A stretch of 39,724 bases of DNA from a virus. Below the pieces are notes generated by a model, which was not told the origin of the DNA, ran no database searches, and was given only the letters and a program-made list of their open reading frames with translations. This document shows positions 18,463 to 26,775 of the stretch, one piece after another; positions within the stretch are counted from its first letter, which is position 1; each line of letters opens with the position of its first letter. The stretch covers positions 1-39,724 of the IMG/VR virus record IMGVR_UViG_3300013006_000064; one strand, written 5' to 3'. A program made the position numbers and the translations under genes.

Positions 18463-21322
18463 CTTGGAATAAGTGACTGATGTCCATGACGATGCGGTAT
18501 GCCTGAATGTTTGTTGAACCAAACGCAGACTTCCAGCCACTAGCCATCTGCTTACGGTCTTTGTGCTTCAAGATGCCCTTGCGAGTTAACTCAGATTCAA
18601 ACCAAGTCGTGCCTAACTTTACAGTCTTGAGGTACTCTTTCATGGCGGCAGATGAAACCCATATAGTGTTTTCGTCTACCTCGGCACGGATGTAGAGCGC
18701 CTGTTTAGGATCAGCAACTACACGTCCGTCACGGATAACCAAAGTGTTCTGAATGTTCTTGTTGATGAAGTCACCAAGTACGCTCTCTGCTTTGCTATCG
18801 TCTTCTTCCTGCTTGCCGTCAATAATCTTCTCGAAGTCAACTCCAACCACAGCAAAGATACGGTCTAAGTCAAAATCAGTCAGACCCATGTTGTTGGTGA
18901 TGTTGCCTGCAACTCTAGTGATAGCAACTAGGTTAGACAGGAAGCGGTACTCTGCGTTCTTGGTGTACTTCTCACCGACGTTAAGATACTCTTTGGTAGC
19001 GCGGCGCTTAACTTCTTCTGTTGTTATTCTAAATAACTCTTGTATGTACAGTGGGCCCGCGTGACCGAAGTGGGACTTCAACGTCTCAAACATTAACATG
19101 CCACGCTCATCTGTCAACTCGTACCCCTCTACGTTAGGGCGTTGGATGATTGGCTCAAGAATACGCATCTCTTCTGGGTTCGTATCACCTTTGTACTGAG
19201 ACATTGCATCGCGCAGTCTGGTGTTGGTTGTGATGACCGAGATAAGTTTGGTAATGAACGATGCTTCGCGCTCTTGGTTAGTAGACGCTTGCATACGTAA
19301 CTTAGGCTGACCAGATGAGACGTTGTAGGCTACGTGAGACAGAATCTTTCCATCTGTGTTTGACTGTTCATCCAGACCAAAAGGCAGGTTCTTACAGGCA
19401 ATCATGCGAGTAATCAGTGCGTTCTGTGTCGCATCGAACACTGCTAGGTTCTCAGGGTGACCCCAAATACTTAGCGCACCATACAGCGCACCAGTCTTAC
19501 CGAAGCCCGACTTGCCATAGAGAGAAAGTATCACTCCGTTGACATTGGTAAATTCCATCAATGGGCTTGCAAATCCGCACAGCACAGAAAAGGCGTGCCA
19601 TTCGTACCCTGGGTCCCCGAACATAGAGATTGACTTCTTCCAATCTTCTAACGTGCCATTCGGCCTGATGTTACGAACAATGTTCTTCACTAATGGTGAA
19701 GGAGGGCATTGTCTTGTTGTGCCGTCTGCCATGTACTCCGTAGTACCGATAACAAACGAATCGCATTTCTCTGAAGTCCAACCTTGTTGCATTCTCATAA
19801 CCTCTGCTTTCTTGATAGTTGTTAAGTATGTTGACCATTTCATGATGTAACTCGCCATCTTGGGTGCGTTAGACGGTTCAAACTTCAGACCATTACTTAG
19901 AAGAATAATCTTGAGTTTGTCGTACAGACCAACGTCTTTTAGTGGAAGAATAAATTCACGCGATTCGTCTTTTGGAAAGTCGATGCGCATGACCAAGCAT
20001 TCGCCGTCGTGCGTACTGTAAATACGCTGGATTGGATAAACGTCGAAGGGTGATAGTAGTTCGGGATCGTCTTGAACTAGTTTGCCTTTTTTGTCTCTTC
20101 TTGGGGGAGGGCTGTAGTAGATGCCGCCATTGACTCCTCTGAAGTAGGGCTGGAGGTAGTCGGGGAAGAAAACTTCTTTGGTATTCGGCTCTTCCCGAAC
20201 TGATTCCTCTTGATCTTCTGTTTGTCCGCTTGTGCTTCCATTAGGTTCTCCGTCAAGTTGTTCATAAGATGTGTGTTGGGCAATCTTGATGACTTTTCCA
20301 AGTCCGATAGGCCCAACTTTTCCAAGCCTAGAGCGATGGGGACACCCAACGCATCCGCTTGGGTTTTCTTTAGCAAAGGCGTCGCAACTGTGAGACCAAG
20401 CGGCTTCTCGTTTTGATTGTTCTGCTTTTCGTTCTGTTTCACCCCATGTGTAGTTAGGATGTTCATCTGACATTCCATGTATGGCAGTAGCGCCATCACG
20501 ACACCGAGCGGCGACAGATAGTCCAGCGTACCAGAGTGGCTCTGGGCAATCAGCTTGCTCTTCGAGTATGTATTTAATTTGTGCACAACCATTTCCTTCT
20601 AGGCTGTCAACTGCAATCTTTTGAAAGTCATATTCAAAGTTGCCATTGAGTTTGTCGTAGATTGCTTGTGTGTCTTCGTCGAGTCCTTTCTCAACATTAC
20701 GCAAGTCGAACTTCTCTTCGATCTCGCCCAATGCTGGCGCGAGGCGATCAAAGCTGTAGGTATAAACATCCGTCAACATCACAGACGGTGTTGGAGGATC
20801 ATATCTATAGTTGCTTGTCCCAGGCACGCGCATCAAGCGAGCTGAGTCTGCTGCTACTGCTTGGTCGATAAGCAATTCGCGGTCTGTGCAGAGTTGCTTG
20901 AACTTCTTAGCGTAGGGCACCCACTTTTCAGCGGGCATCTCCTCATCAAATATCCAGTAAGCATGTATGCCACCACCCGAATCTATTAAGACAGGTTGGG
21001 GCCAGTTGATTTCTTCACAGAAACGTTCTAAGTCTTTTAGTGCCGCTTCCTTTGAAGGGTAGGTGTCTTTCCCATGCTCAACATCGATGTCAAGGAAAAA
21101 TGCTTTTACGTATATGCAGTTCTCTTGCTTGCGGCGCAAGCCTTCGTAAGTACCAGGTGTGAAATAAACATTGTGTTGAATATCAATAAATCTTTGTGCA
21201 AGTGCAATAGCGTCTCCAACACTAGTTGCAAATTTTGGTTTAATGATTCCTTCTTTGTCTATTCCAGCTATACATACGTTACCCTGCGCAGGGAAGATTT
21301 TCTCAAAAAATTGTTGGTTCAT
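18437..21322 (-). CDS. Primase-helicase: AEP-type primase-polymerase fused to DUF927-like helicase
   Basis: A 961-aa fusion. The N-terminal domain has archaeo-eukaryotic primase motifs: FFLDIDVEHG (Asp78, Asp80), DSGGGIHAYW (His120) and a third region SARLMRVPGTSNYRY (161-174). A Cys region (CDAFAKENPSGCVGCPH, 313-329) could bind metal. The second half has a P-loop LYGKSGFGKTG (601-611) and a Walker B-like LPFGLDE (646-652), the pattern of DUF927/superfamily 3-type phage helicases. It should synthesise primers and unwind DNA at the fork. It lies downstream of two hairpins and is followed by the 74-aa gene with a 26-base overlap. The ATG is preceded by a weak site. Confidence 0.88.
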   Translation of the reverse strand: MNQQFFEKIFPAQGNVCIAGIDKEGIIKPKFATSVGDAIALAQRFIDIQHNVYFTPGTYEGLRRKQENCIYVKAFFLDIDVEHGKDTYPSKEAALKDLERFCEEINWPQPVLIDSGGGIHAYWIFDEEMPAEKWVPYAKKFKQLCTDRELLIDQAVAADSARLMRVPGTSNYRYDPPTPSVMLTDVYTYSFDRLAPALGEIEEKFDLRNVEKGLDEDTQAIYDKLNGNFEYDFQKIAVDSLEGNGCAQIKYILEEQADCPEPLWYAGLSVAARCRDGATAIHGMSDEHPNYTWGETERKAEQSKREAAWSHSCDAFAKENPSGCVGCPHRSRLGKVGPIGLGKVIKIAQHTSYEQLDGEPNGSTSGQTEDQEESVREEPNTKEVFFPDYLQPYFRGVNGGIYYSPPPRRDKKGKLVQDDPELLSPFDVYPIQRIYSTHDGECLVMRIDFPKDESREFILPLKDVGLYDKLKIILLSNGLKFEPSNAPKMASYIMKWSTYLTTIKKAEVMRMQQGWTSEKCDSFVIGTTEYMADGTTRQCPPSPLVKNIVRNIRPNGTLEDWKKSISMFGDPGYEWHAFSVLCGFASPLMEFTNVNGVILSLYGKSGFGKTGALYGALSIWGHPENLAVFDATQNALITRMIACKNLPFGLDEQSNTDGKILSHVAYNVSSGQPKLRMQASTNQEREASFITKLISVITTNTRLRDAMSQYKGDTNPEEMRILEPIIQRPNVEGYELTDERGMLMFETLKSHFGHAGPLYIQELFRITTEEVKRRATKEYLNVGEKYTKNAEYRFLSNLVAITRVAGNITNNMGLTDFDLDRIFAVVGVDFEKIIDGKQEEDDSKAESVLGDFINKNIQNTLVIRDGRVVADPKQALYIRAEVDENTIWVSSAAMKEYLKTVKLGTTWFESELTRKGILKHKDRKQMASGWKSAFGSTNIQAYRIVMDISHLFQDEQEAVSE

Positions 21323-21335
21323 ATTCGCAGAGACG

Positions 21336-21357
21336 AAAAAGCGGAAGTTACTCCGCT
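21336..21357 (-). terminator. Terminator-like hairpin before the primase-helicase gene
   Basis: On the minus strand AGCGGA and TCCGCT form a 6-bp stem with a 6-base loop, followed by a run of four to five T. It lies between the stop of the 109-aa gene and the start of the primase-helicase. It may end or reduce transcription of the upstream operon, or act as an attenuator for the primase gene, for which no separate promoter is visible. Confidence 0.5.
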
Positions 21358-21366
21358 GTGAAAGAT

Positions 21367-21386
21367 GAACTGACCTAAGTCAGTTC
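21367..21386 (-). promoter_or_regulatory. Perfect 8-bp inverted repeat just after the HTH gene
   Basis: GAACTGAC and GTCAGTTC form a perfect 8-bp palindrome around a 4-base loop, 2 bases past the stop of the 109-aa HTH-like gene. There is no U run directly after it in either direction, so it is not a standard terminator. It could protect the 3' end of the mRNA, act with the next hairpin, or be an operator for the neighbouring HTH protein. Confidence 0.5.
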
Positions 21387-21388
21387 GG

Positions 21389-21718
21389 CTATTTGTGATT
21401 CGCGGAAGTTATCGGTTTGCCGACCATATCTTTCAAATACGCACGCGCATCACGTAGGTTCTTGCAAGGCAAGATACCTTTGGCTAAGTCCTCCTCAACT
21501 AGTTTGATAAACACTTCTATCTTGGCTCGTTTGGCGTAGCGGATGACCCCGCCCCTGAACCACGAATGGATAGTCATCCGTGTGGTGTCGAACACTTGCG
21601 CAACGTATGTAGCAGGCAAGCCTGCTTTGATACATGTACTGGCTAAGTCAATGCCTAGCCTGTATGTTTTAGTGTTCTCTACCGTGTCCAGTAGGTCAGA
21701 GCCATATCCTCTAGCCAT
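21389..21718 (-). CDS. Small helix-turn-helix-like DNA-binding protein, 109 aa
   Basis: Residues about 21-57 (LGIDLASTCIKAGLPATYVA through TTRMTIHSWFRGG) look like a helix-turn-helix: a helix, a turn at AGLPATYVA and a recognition helix. The remainder is helical, ending LPCKNLRDARAYLKDMVG. It is probably a small transcription or replication regulator, though the target is unknown. The ATG shares one base with the previous stop (TAATG), so it is coupled to the Cys-motif protein. A perfect palindrome lies 2 bases after its stop and could be its own operator, which is speculation. Confidence 0.6.
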   Translation of the reverse strand: MARGYGSDLLDTVENTKTYRLGIDLASTCIKAGLPATYVAQVFDTTRMTIHSWFRGGVIRYAKRAKIEVFIKLVEEDLAKGILPCKNLRDARAYLKDMVGKPITSANHK

Positions 21719-22566
21719 TACTTCTTAGACCACTTCTTAACAATGTCTGTCACGTCTTCGCTTTTAGCTGACGCTTTAGCGGTCTTGTTAACAGTTGGTT
21801 CAGGCATGGCTTCTTGTGTAGAAGGTTGTGCTTCTTCCTCGTCACCGCCGTCTGTCTTATAGACAGTCAACTTGACTGCACTCTCCGCCGCAGTGGACTT
21901 GCTTTGGTTAAGAATAGTCTCACGCATCTCAGGAGGGACAGCGCTGCTTGGAGAGAACAACAGACGAGGCACTGGCGAGTTGATATCAAATTGCATCTTT
22001 GTAATGATCTTGCCTGCACTCACGTTGTTGTTAGCAAGCATTTGGATATATGGTCTGAAAGGCCATTTACCGCTATCTTCCTTGCCAAACGCGCTAGTTG
22101 CTGGAAGCACTAACTGATACACATCTCCTGCGGGATCGTTCGGAAGAACGACAGCAGTGCGCCATGACAGACGGCACGCAGTGCCTTGACCGCCTTGACC
22201 TGAACCCTTTACAGAGTTAGGGCAGTCAGCGCAAGTAAGCGCGGCTGGCGATTTAACCTCTGGGTCAGGAACCTTAGAGTCGTTAGACCAGCAAGCAGGG
22301 GACAACTTAACGCCCTTCTTGTAAGACTGGTTGTAGTAAGTGCGCGATGCTTCGTGAGCCATCTTGACGATGATCACGTTCATTGAGTTGTCAGTGTTGA
22401 CACTCTGCTCTTTACCGCCAACAATCTTGCGGAACACACGCCCCTCAATAGAGATGCGCTTATTGCCTTTGGTTGCACCGCCTGCTACTGCAAGGGTGTC
22501 TGCATCAAGACCCAGTTCAACAAGGCTGTTATCTGAACTGATGATGTTTGCGAGTTCGTTACTCAT
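21718..22566 (-). CDS. Replication-module protein with Cys motif, 282 aa (possible ssDNA-binding role)
   Basis: Has four Cys in ACWSNDSKVPDPEV, LTCADCPNSV and TACRLSWR (about 91-133), which could bind zinc. The C-terminal third is low-complexity with acidic patches and ends in Lys-rich DIVKKWSKK. The first half has beta-prone stretches. AAGGA lies before the ATG. Its place between helicase, primase and nuclease genes is where phages often encode a single-strand DNA-binding protein, but no OB-fold signature is certain. I do not recognise the family. The SSB idea is a hypothesis from position and composition. Confidence 0.5.
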   Translation of the reverse strand: MSNELANIISSDNSLVELGLDADTLAVAGGATKGNKRISIEGRVFRKIVGGKEQSVNTDNSMNVIIVKMAHEASRTYYNQSYKKGVKLSPACWSNDSKVPDPEVKSPAALTCADCPNSVKGSGQGGQGTACRLSWRTAVVLPNDPAGDVYQLVLPATSAFGKEDSGKWPFRPYIQMLANNNVSAGKIITKMQFDINSPVPRLLFSPSSAVPPEMRETILNQSKSTAAESAVKLTVYKTDGGDEEEAQPSTQEAMPEPTVNKTAKASAKSEDVTDIVKKWSKK

Positions 22567-22579
22567 AATACTGTTTTCC

Positions 22580-22993
22580 TTAAACTGTTAATTCACTAGT
22601 TGCTGAAGCCTTACGCACGACAATATCGTACTCACGCAAGGCATTCACGCCTGGGGGCAAGCCATCGCCTGCTCTTTCGGACATGAATTCTTTGAAGTTC
22701 TTTTGATGGATACGACGCTCCAACAAATCAATCGAGCCTTCTTGCTCGACGAACTCTTTAAAATGATCCCAATCAGTACAAAAGAACCGCTCTTTCACTG
22801 TGCGTGTAACAGTGCCGTGTGATGTGCGGAAACCATTCATGTTGGTCTCGTTGCATACAGCGAGCATTGCGGCTTGTATCTCTTCCATTGCTTCTTTGAG
22901 GTCTGAATCTTGGGAGTCGTATTTTGCCTTCAATTCTTCGCGCATTTTACGAATCTCAAGATAATCTTTTACTAACGCTTCTCCGTCATTCAT
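22580..22993 (-). CDS. Helical phage protein of the replication region, 137 aa
   Basis: The N-terminal half is a strong amphipathic helix (EIRKMREELKAKYDSQDSDL), followed by a strand pair with FRTSHGTVTRTVKERF, then DWDHFKEFVEQEGSIDLLER and an ending with GLPPGVNALREYDIVVRK. I recognise this as a family of small phage proteins usually found beside recombination or SSB genes, with the same order of motifs, but with no assigned function. AAGGAGAG lies before the ATG and the start overlaps the helicase stop by ATGA. A role linked to the helicase is inferred. Confidence 0.6.
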   Translation of the reverse strand: MNDGEALVKDYLEIRKMREELKAKYDSQDSDLKEAMEEIQAAMLAVCNETNMNGFRTSHGTVTRTVKERFFCTDWDHFKEFVEQEGSIDLLERRIHQKNFKEFMSERAGDGLPPGVNALREYDIVVRKASATSELTV

Positions 22994-24564
22994 AGTTTCT
23001 CTCCTTCGAGTTCATCTTTATACAGGTCTACCAATTTTTCGTGTAGGGACACTTTGTTTTGCAACATCGTGTACATACGCCGCTCCACCTCAGACCCTTG
23101 GAGGTGTATTACTGTCATGCTGTTCTTCTGTCCGACGCGATCGATACGCGCTATACACTGTAAGTATGTTTCTACGGACATAACAGGAGACCAAAATATT
23201 ACTGTGTCAGCCGCAGTTAGGGTTACCCCGTGGGATGCGGCTTGTGGTTGTATCAACAGAACTCTTGGGTCTGTGTTCTGCTGAAAGTTTTTAAATACAT
23301 CTGCTCGCTGAAGAGCTGTCACATCACCAGAGATAATCTCATTAGATACACCAGCGGACTCCAAATGCTTCTGCACTAAAGACAGAGTATGTTTGTAGGG
23401 TATAAAGATAAGCACCTTGTGCAGTGCTTCATCCAGCACCTCTTGCAAGACAGACAAGCGCGGTGTTATATCGAACTCAACGACGTTGCCATCATCTGTG
23501 TAAACAGCCCCGCCTGACAATTGAAGCAAGCGGGTAAGTGAGGCTGCGGCATTAACTGTGCTGATAGTTTCGCCTGCGGTTTTAATCTGCATCTCTTTGA
23601 CGAGATCACGATAGTACTTTGATGCTTGTGGTGACAACGGCACTAAGCGTGTTTGATAGACCACATCAGGTAGGTCAAGACATTGCGCCTTCTCATAGCG
23701 TATAGCGGGTTGCAACGCATCAAACACAGTGACACGCGACTCAGGTTTAGGCGACCACTTGAAGCGCGTAACTTGACTCATGACCTTATCGCGCCATGCA
23801 GTCTTGTAGCGTGGTACACCATCAGGGTTAACTAGTCTTGCAAGACCAAACGCATCTTCAGGTGATTGCGCGGCAGGTGTGCCAGTCATCATCCACAAGT
23901 ATGTATCAGGCTTGACTAAGCGTGCTAATGTTTTCCAACGCCTAGTAGCAGTGTTCTTGTATGCGTTGGCTTCATCAACAATTATCAAATCAAACTTACC
24001 TTCAGCAATAGCCTTCTCAACTACACCTACACCGTCATAGTTGATGATGACAAACTGATAGTCACTGCGAATAATCTTTTCACGTTTAGGTGTAGCACCA
24101 TGTGCTACGGCACAAGTGCGATGCATTGCAGTCTTGAACAAGTCTGCTTGCCATGCGCTGTGCATGATTGATAGAGGACAAATCACAAGCGCACGACGTA
24201 CTTTGCCTTGATTCATCAGGTAATCAGCCGCCCATATAGCCGCAGATGTTTTGCCTGTGCCTGCTTCGTTGAAACAGAACGCACGACGGTGAACGGATAG
24301 AAACCGTGAAGTATCTCTTTGATGATCGAAAGGTTGAAACATCCCAGGCCACTCGTAGTCACGCTCGATTGGCGACGGAACCTTGATGCTATTTGGGAAT
24401 ATGCGTGCAAGACGTTGCATCTCGTCAATACCCCAATAAACGATTACGTCTGATACACCATCTGTTGTATCAAGCACTTCGCTTTTTTCGATGTAGCACT
24501 CAATCATCTTTGCTACTTGTGTAGAGCATTGAATCCTGACTGCACTATTGTTAACTATTTCCAT
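22990..24564 (-). CDS. SNF2-type DEAD/DEAH-box helicase, 524 aa
   Basis: I use the ATG at 24564 (MEIVNN) because AAGG lies 5-8 bases before it. The longer form begins with TTG at 24576. Motifs: P-loop NEAGTGKTSAA (about 99-109), motif II DEAN (197-200) where DEAH or DEAD is usual, MTGTPAAQ (motif III), and QCIARIDRVGQ near residue 470 (motif VI), which with the tandem RecA-like layout fits SNF2/SSL-type helicases. It probably moves on duplex DNA or remodels protein-DNA complexes in replication or recombination. A structured leader and a promoter lie upstream. The DEAN variant keeps Asp-Glu for ATP hydrolysis. Confidence 0.85.
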   Translation of the reverse strand: MEIVNNSAVRIQCSTQVAKMIECYIEKSEVLDTTDGVSDVIVYWGIDEMQRLARIFPNSIKVPSPIERDYEWPGMFQPFDHQRDTSRFLSVHRRAFCFNEAGTGKTSAAIWAADYLMNQGKVRRALVICPLSIMHSAWQADLFKTAMHRTCAVAHGATPKREKIIRSDYQFVIINYDGVGVVEKAIAEGKFDLIIVDEANAYKNTATRRWKTLARLVKPDTYLWMMTGTPAAQSPEDAFGLARLVNPDGVPRYKTAWRDKVMSQVTRFKWSPKPESRVTVFDALQPAIRYEKAQCLDLPDVVYQTRLVPLSPQASKYYRDLVKEMQIKTAGETISTVNAAASLTRLLQLSGGAVYTDDGNVVEFDITPRLSVLQEVLDEALHKVLIFIPYKHTLSLVQKHLESAGVSNEIISGDVTALQRADVFKNFQQNTDPRVLLIQPQAASHGVTLTAADTVIFWSPVMSVETYLQCIARIDRVGQKNSMTVIHLQGSEVERRMYTMLQNKVSLHEKLVDLYKDELEGEKL

Positions 24565-24584
24565 ACTACCTTTCAAAACTGTGT

Positions 24585-24668
24585 CCTCGTCTTTCCGAGG
24601 TGTCCGTTAGTCCTGTCGCACTGGAGTACCCATCCGAAGATGTGTCAGAAAGCGTCGTGCCGACTAAC
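24585..24668 (-). promoter_or_regulatory. Structured 5' leader before the SNF2 helicase
   Basis: On the minus strand an outer 7-bp stem (GTTAGTC / GACTAAC) and an inner GCAC / GTGC stem enclose a small hairpin with a C(TTCG)G tetraloop on a CATC / GATG stem. A further CCTCG / CGAGG hairpin lies next to the ribosome site of the helicase. The segment is non-coding and about 150 bases lie between promoter and start. It could be a regulatory RNA or ribosome-access switch. I do not match it to a known riboswitch class. Confidence 0.5.
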
Positions 24669-24715
24669 TGATGCGGTTTCTGATTTGCCCACTCACACCT
24701 GACAGCGTATTTAAT

Positions 24716-24743
24716 ATTATGGGGTCTGTTTTTTATTTGTCAA
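24716..24743 (-). promoter_or_regulatory. Sigma70-type promoter before the SNF2 helicase operon
   Basis: On the minus strand TTGACA (24743-24738) is followed after 16 bases by CATAAT (24721-24716), five of six bases of the -10 consensus. It overlaps the end of the HNH-like gene by a few bases. It should drive the helicase, 137-aa, 282-aa and HTH genes, up to the hairpins before the primase gene. It is predicted from sequence only. Confidence 0.65.
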
Positions 24744-25051
24744 GTTCTTTTACGTTCTTTTTTGCTAGTTTCTGATACGAGGTTTCCCTTAGAGTCGCGT
24801 TTGAATGAACGATTCTTTGCCGCACTTTCTATGCGTAGTCCATTTTTGTTTGAACCACCCTTATCAAGCGCGACAACGTGTGCAACATCCTTGCCCTTGC
24901 GTTTAGGTGAAGTTTCCATCACCGTACCAGTATCACGCTTGTCGATAGAGCGACGCCCACGCTGACGTTCCATACGTCGTTCGTGTTCACCACGCTCCTT
25001 CTCTTGGTCGTATTCTTTTTTGTATGGTCTAGGTTTGTTTACGTAGGGCAT
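24740..25051 (-). CDS. HNH endonuclease-like protein, 103 aa
   Basis: The N-terminal 50 residues are highly charged and basic. The core has GKDVAHVVALDKGGSNKNG, then SAAKNRSFKR, which matches a short phage HNH family: Asp55 and His58, Asn at 70 and 80, and a Lys/Arg-rich end. Such proteins can nick or cut DNA and often sit in replication modules. Only a short HNH core is present and no CxxC zinc ligand pairs are visible, so activity is uncertain. It lies 9 bases after the Cas4-like gene; its end overlaps the helicase promoter. Confidence 0.65.
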   Translation of the reverse strand: MPYVNKPRPYKKEYDQEKERGEHERRMERQRGRRSIDKRDTGTVMETSPKRKGKDVAHVVALDKGGSNKNGLRIESAAKNRSFKRDSKGNLVSETSKKERKRT

Positions 25052-25060
25052 TACCGTTCC

Positions 25061-25714
25061 TTATTTATGAAATTGGCAAATCTTTACTGGACACCAACCA
25101 CAAAGAGGAGTCGGGTTTTCTTGCCATGCGCCATTTTCGTACGATAGTCGCAATCGTTCAAGTGTTGGATAGAAATCTGTCCACAATGTATCCAAATCTT
25201 TTCTATGGTATTCAGTGGGAATGAAGTGTTCATGCACAACAAAGAGCAAGCCTGCCTTCACATGTTGGACTTCAGGGTAGTGTGCAAACACCATTAACGC
25301 CATGAGTTGTAACTGTTTTAAATCAGGGTACTTATTACTACCCGTCTTATAGTCAACCACAAACGCTGTGTCACCATTTATTACTACTAAGTCGGCTATG
25401 CCACGCACCCAGTATTCACCCCACTTGCATGGCTCTCGGTCAAAGTTGATTGCCATACGCAACTCAGGATACTTAGTACCCTCCATCGCTATGAGTGGGT
25501 CAAGTTGACGTTGAAATTTCTGATAGTTTGGCAATAGGGGTTTTCCCTCGCCTACATAGTCCTCTACTGCTTTGTGAACTTCTGTTCCGTAGCGCATCTG
25601 TTCAGTAGGGAATTTGGTGTACCTTTTTAGTACCTTTACTTCGTGGTACTGGCGAGGGCAGTTGTCGTAGTCTTTAAGACCAGAGTAAGACCATTTCACT
25701 TCGTGTGTTTGCAT
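25061..25714 (-). CDS. Cas4/AddB-like PD-(D/E)XK nuclease with probable Fe-S cluster
   Basis: A 217-aa protein with PD-(D/E)XK motifs: GTEVHKAVEDY (His47), VRGIADLVV (Asp108), FVVDYKTGS (Asp121, Lys123) and QLQLMAL (motif QxxxY-like). One Cys near the start (NCPRQY, Cys19) and three near the end (LCGWCPVKIC, Cys205, Cys208, Cys213) match the 1+3 cysteine layout of the iron-sulfur cluster in Cas4/AddB-family nucleases. It likely processes DNA ends in recombination or replication. No CRISPR array or other cas gene is in the window, so a stand-alone phage exonuclease is most likely. It starts 8 bases after the preceding stop. Confidence 0.85.
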   Translation of the reverse strand: MQTHEVKWSYSGLKDYDNCPRQYHEVKVLKRYTKFPTEQMRYGTEVHKAVEDYVGEGKPLLPNYQKFQRQLDPLIAMEGTKYPELRMAINFDREPCKWGEYWVRGIADLVVINGDTAFVVDYKTGSNKYPDLKQLQLMALMVFAHYPEVQHVKAGLLFVVHEHFIPTEYHRKDLDTLWTDFYPTLERLRLSYENGAWQENPTPLCGWCPVKICQFHK

Positions 25715-25722
25715 GACTGTTT

Positions 25723-26775
25723 TTAAACTGAGAGTTTCGAGGAATGTATATTAGCATCTTCAGGGTAATTGCCAATAGCGTAGTCCTTGACTACTTTGCC
25801 ATTCTCTTCATCCCCAACAAGCATTGGTGCAACCCAACTGCGCTTGCCTGAACGATAGCTCCTCCAGTGTCCTCTCCTCCAATGTTGTTTTGGAGATGCG
25901 TGTGAGCCGTGAGGTACGCTTGGCAATTCTCGCTTCTTGCCTGTTACGGTTATTAGTTTGAATTCAATCAAAGGGGTCTTACCCTTGCGAATCTTCTTTT
26001 GATTGACTTGTATCTCTCTTGGTGTTGGCGCAGACATATATACCTCACCATCATGGAATGTCATCATGTAGATAGTTTCCATAGCCCTACTTATTACCAT
26101 TTGCATCTCATTCACATCTAACCAACCAATTTGTGATTGCGGTATTAGTGGTCTTATTTCCAGTACGTGCGATTCAGGGTTTTCTGATACACAAACGCAT
26201 ATTGTCGCTATGCCTATCTTTCCGTTAGTAGGGTTTTGCACAACTAAATGTACAAGTATGCCCTTTAAGTCGTCTGCATCTTGTTCTATTACACAAAATA
26301 CAAATTCATTAATATGACCAGGGGGTACAACTTTTTCATCGCCTGCGCGTACGCCACCTGTAATCATCACTATCTTGGGAAAAGGTAAAAGTATTTTTCC
26401 TTCTTCTATAAACAAGTCTTCATAGTTGTCGGGCGGGTAAAATGAAGGTTCAAAAATAATCTTAGGGAAGTTAGTCATCCCATCTATCCAAGCCTCCACT
26501 CCACCATCAACACTTTCAATTTTAGATTTGGTTTTATTAATTTTTACAGTGTTTATTTGGTCTCCAATTACTCTAAAAGCCTTATCTCTAAACTGCTTAT
26601 CCATGAATGCATCTCTAACGGTTGGCGCGTGGTATCCAGCCGCAAACCTTCCAAAACTTACAATATGGTAGTTAATATTTAATTTTTCTCTCTGTATATC
26701 AATCGCCTTTTGCCAAGTCTCTTCTGAAACACCGCGAGTTGGAATGATATTGATTTTGTCTTTATGCGTCGCCAT
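25723..26775 (-). CDS. Phage protein, 350 aa, unknown function
   Basis: It starts with GGAG before the ATG and overlaps the DNA polymerase stop by 14 bases. The N-terminal region is mixed alpha/beta. The C-terminal 80 residues are basic with HWRRGHWRSYRSGKRSWVAP and an end rich in turns, a tail I have seen on other uncharacterised phage proteins. The basic tail could bind nucleic acid. No enzyme motif is evident. The link to the polymerase and Cas4-like nuclease (overlap on one side, 8-base gap on the other) suggests a replication or repair role, but this is inferred. Confidence 0.6.
   Translation of the reverse strand: MATHKDKINIIPTRGVSEETWQKAIDIQREKLNINYHIVSFGRFAAGYHAPTVRDAFMDKQFRDKAFRVIGDQINTVKINKTKSKIESVDGGVEAWIDGMTNFPKIIFEPSFYPPDNYEDLFIEEGKILLPFPKIVMITGGVRAGDEKVVPPGHINEFVFCVIEQDADDLKGILVHLVVQNPTNGKIGIATICVCVSENPESHVLEIRPLIPQSQIGWLDVNEMQMVISRAMETIYMMTFHDGEVYMSAPTPREIQVNQKKIRKGKTPLIEFKLITVTGKKRELPSVPHGSHASPKQHWRRGHWRSYRSGKRSWVAPMLVGDEENGKVVKDYAIGNYPEDANIHSSKLSV

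Noticed and set aside
24585-24668. tRNA or known riboswitch
   Set aside because: No cloverleaf, T-loop or CCA end; stems and loops do not match a riboswitch consensus I can recall.
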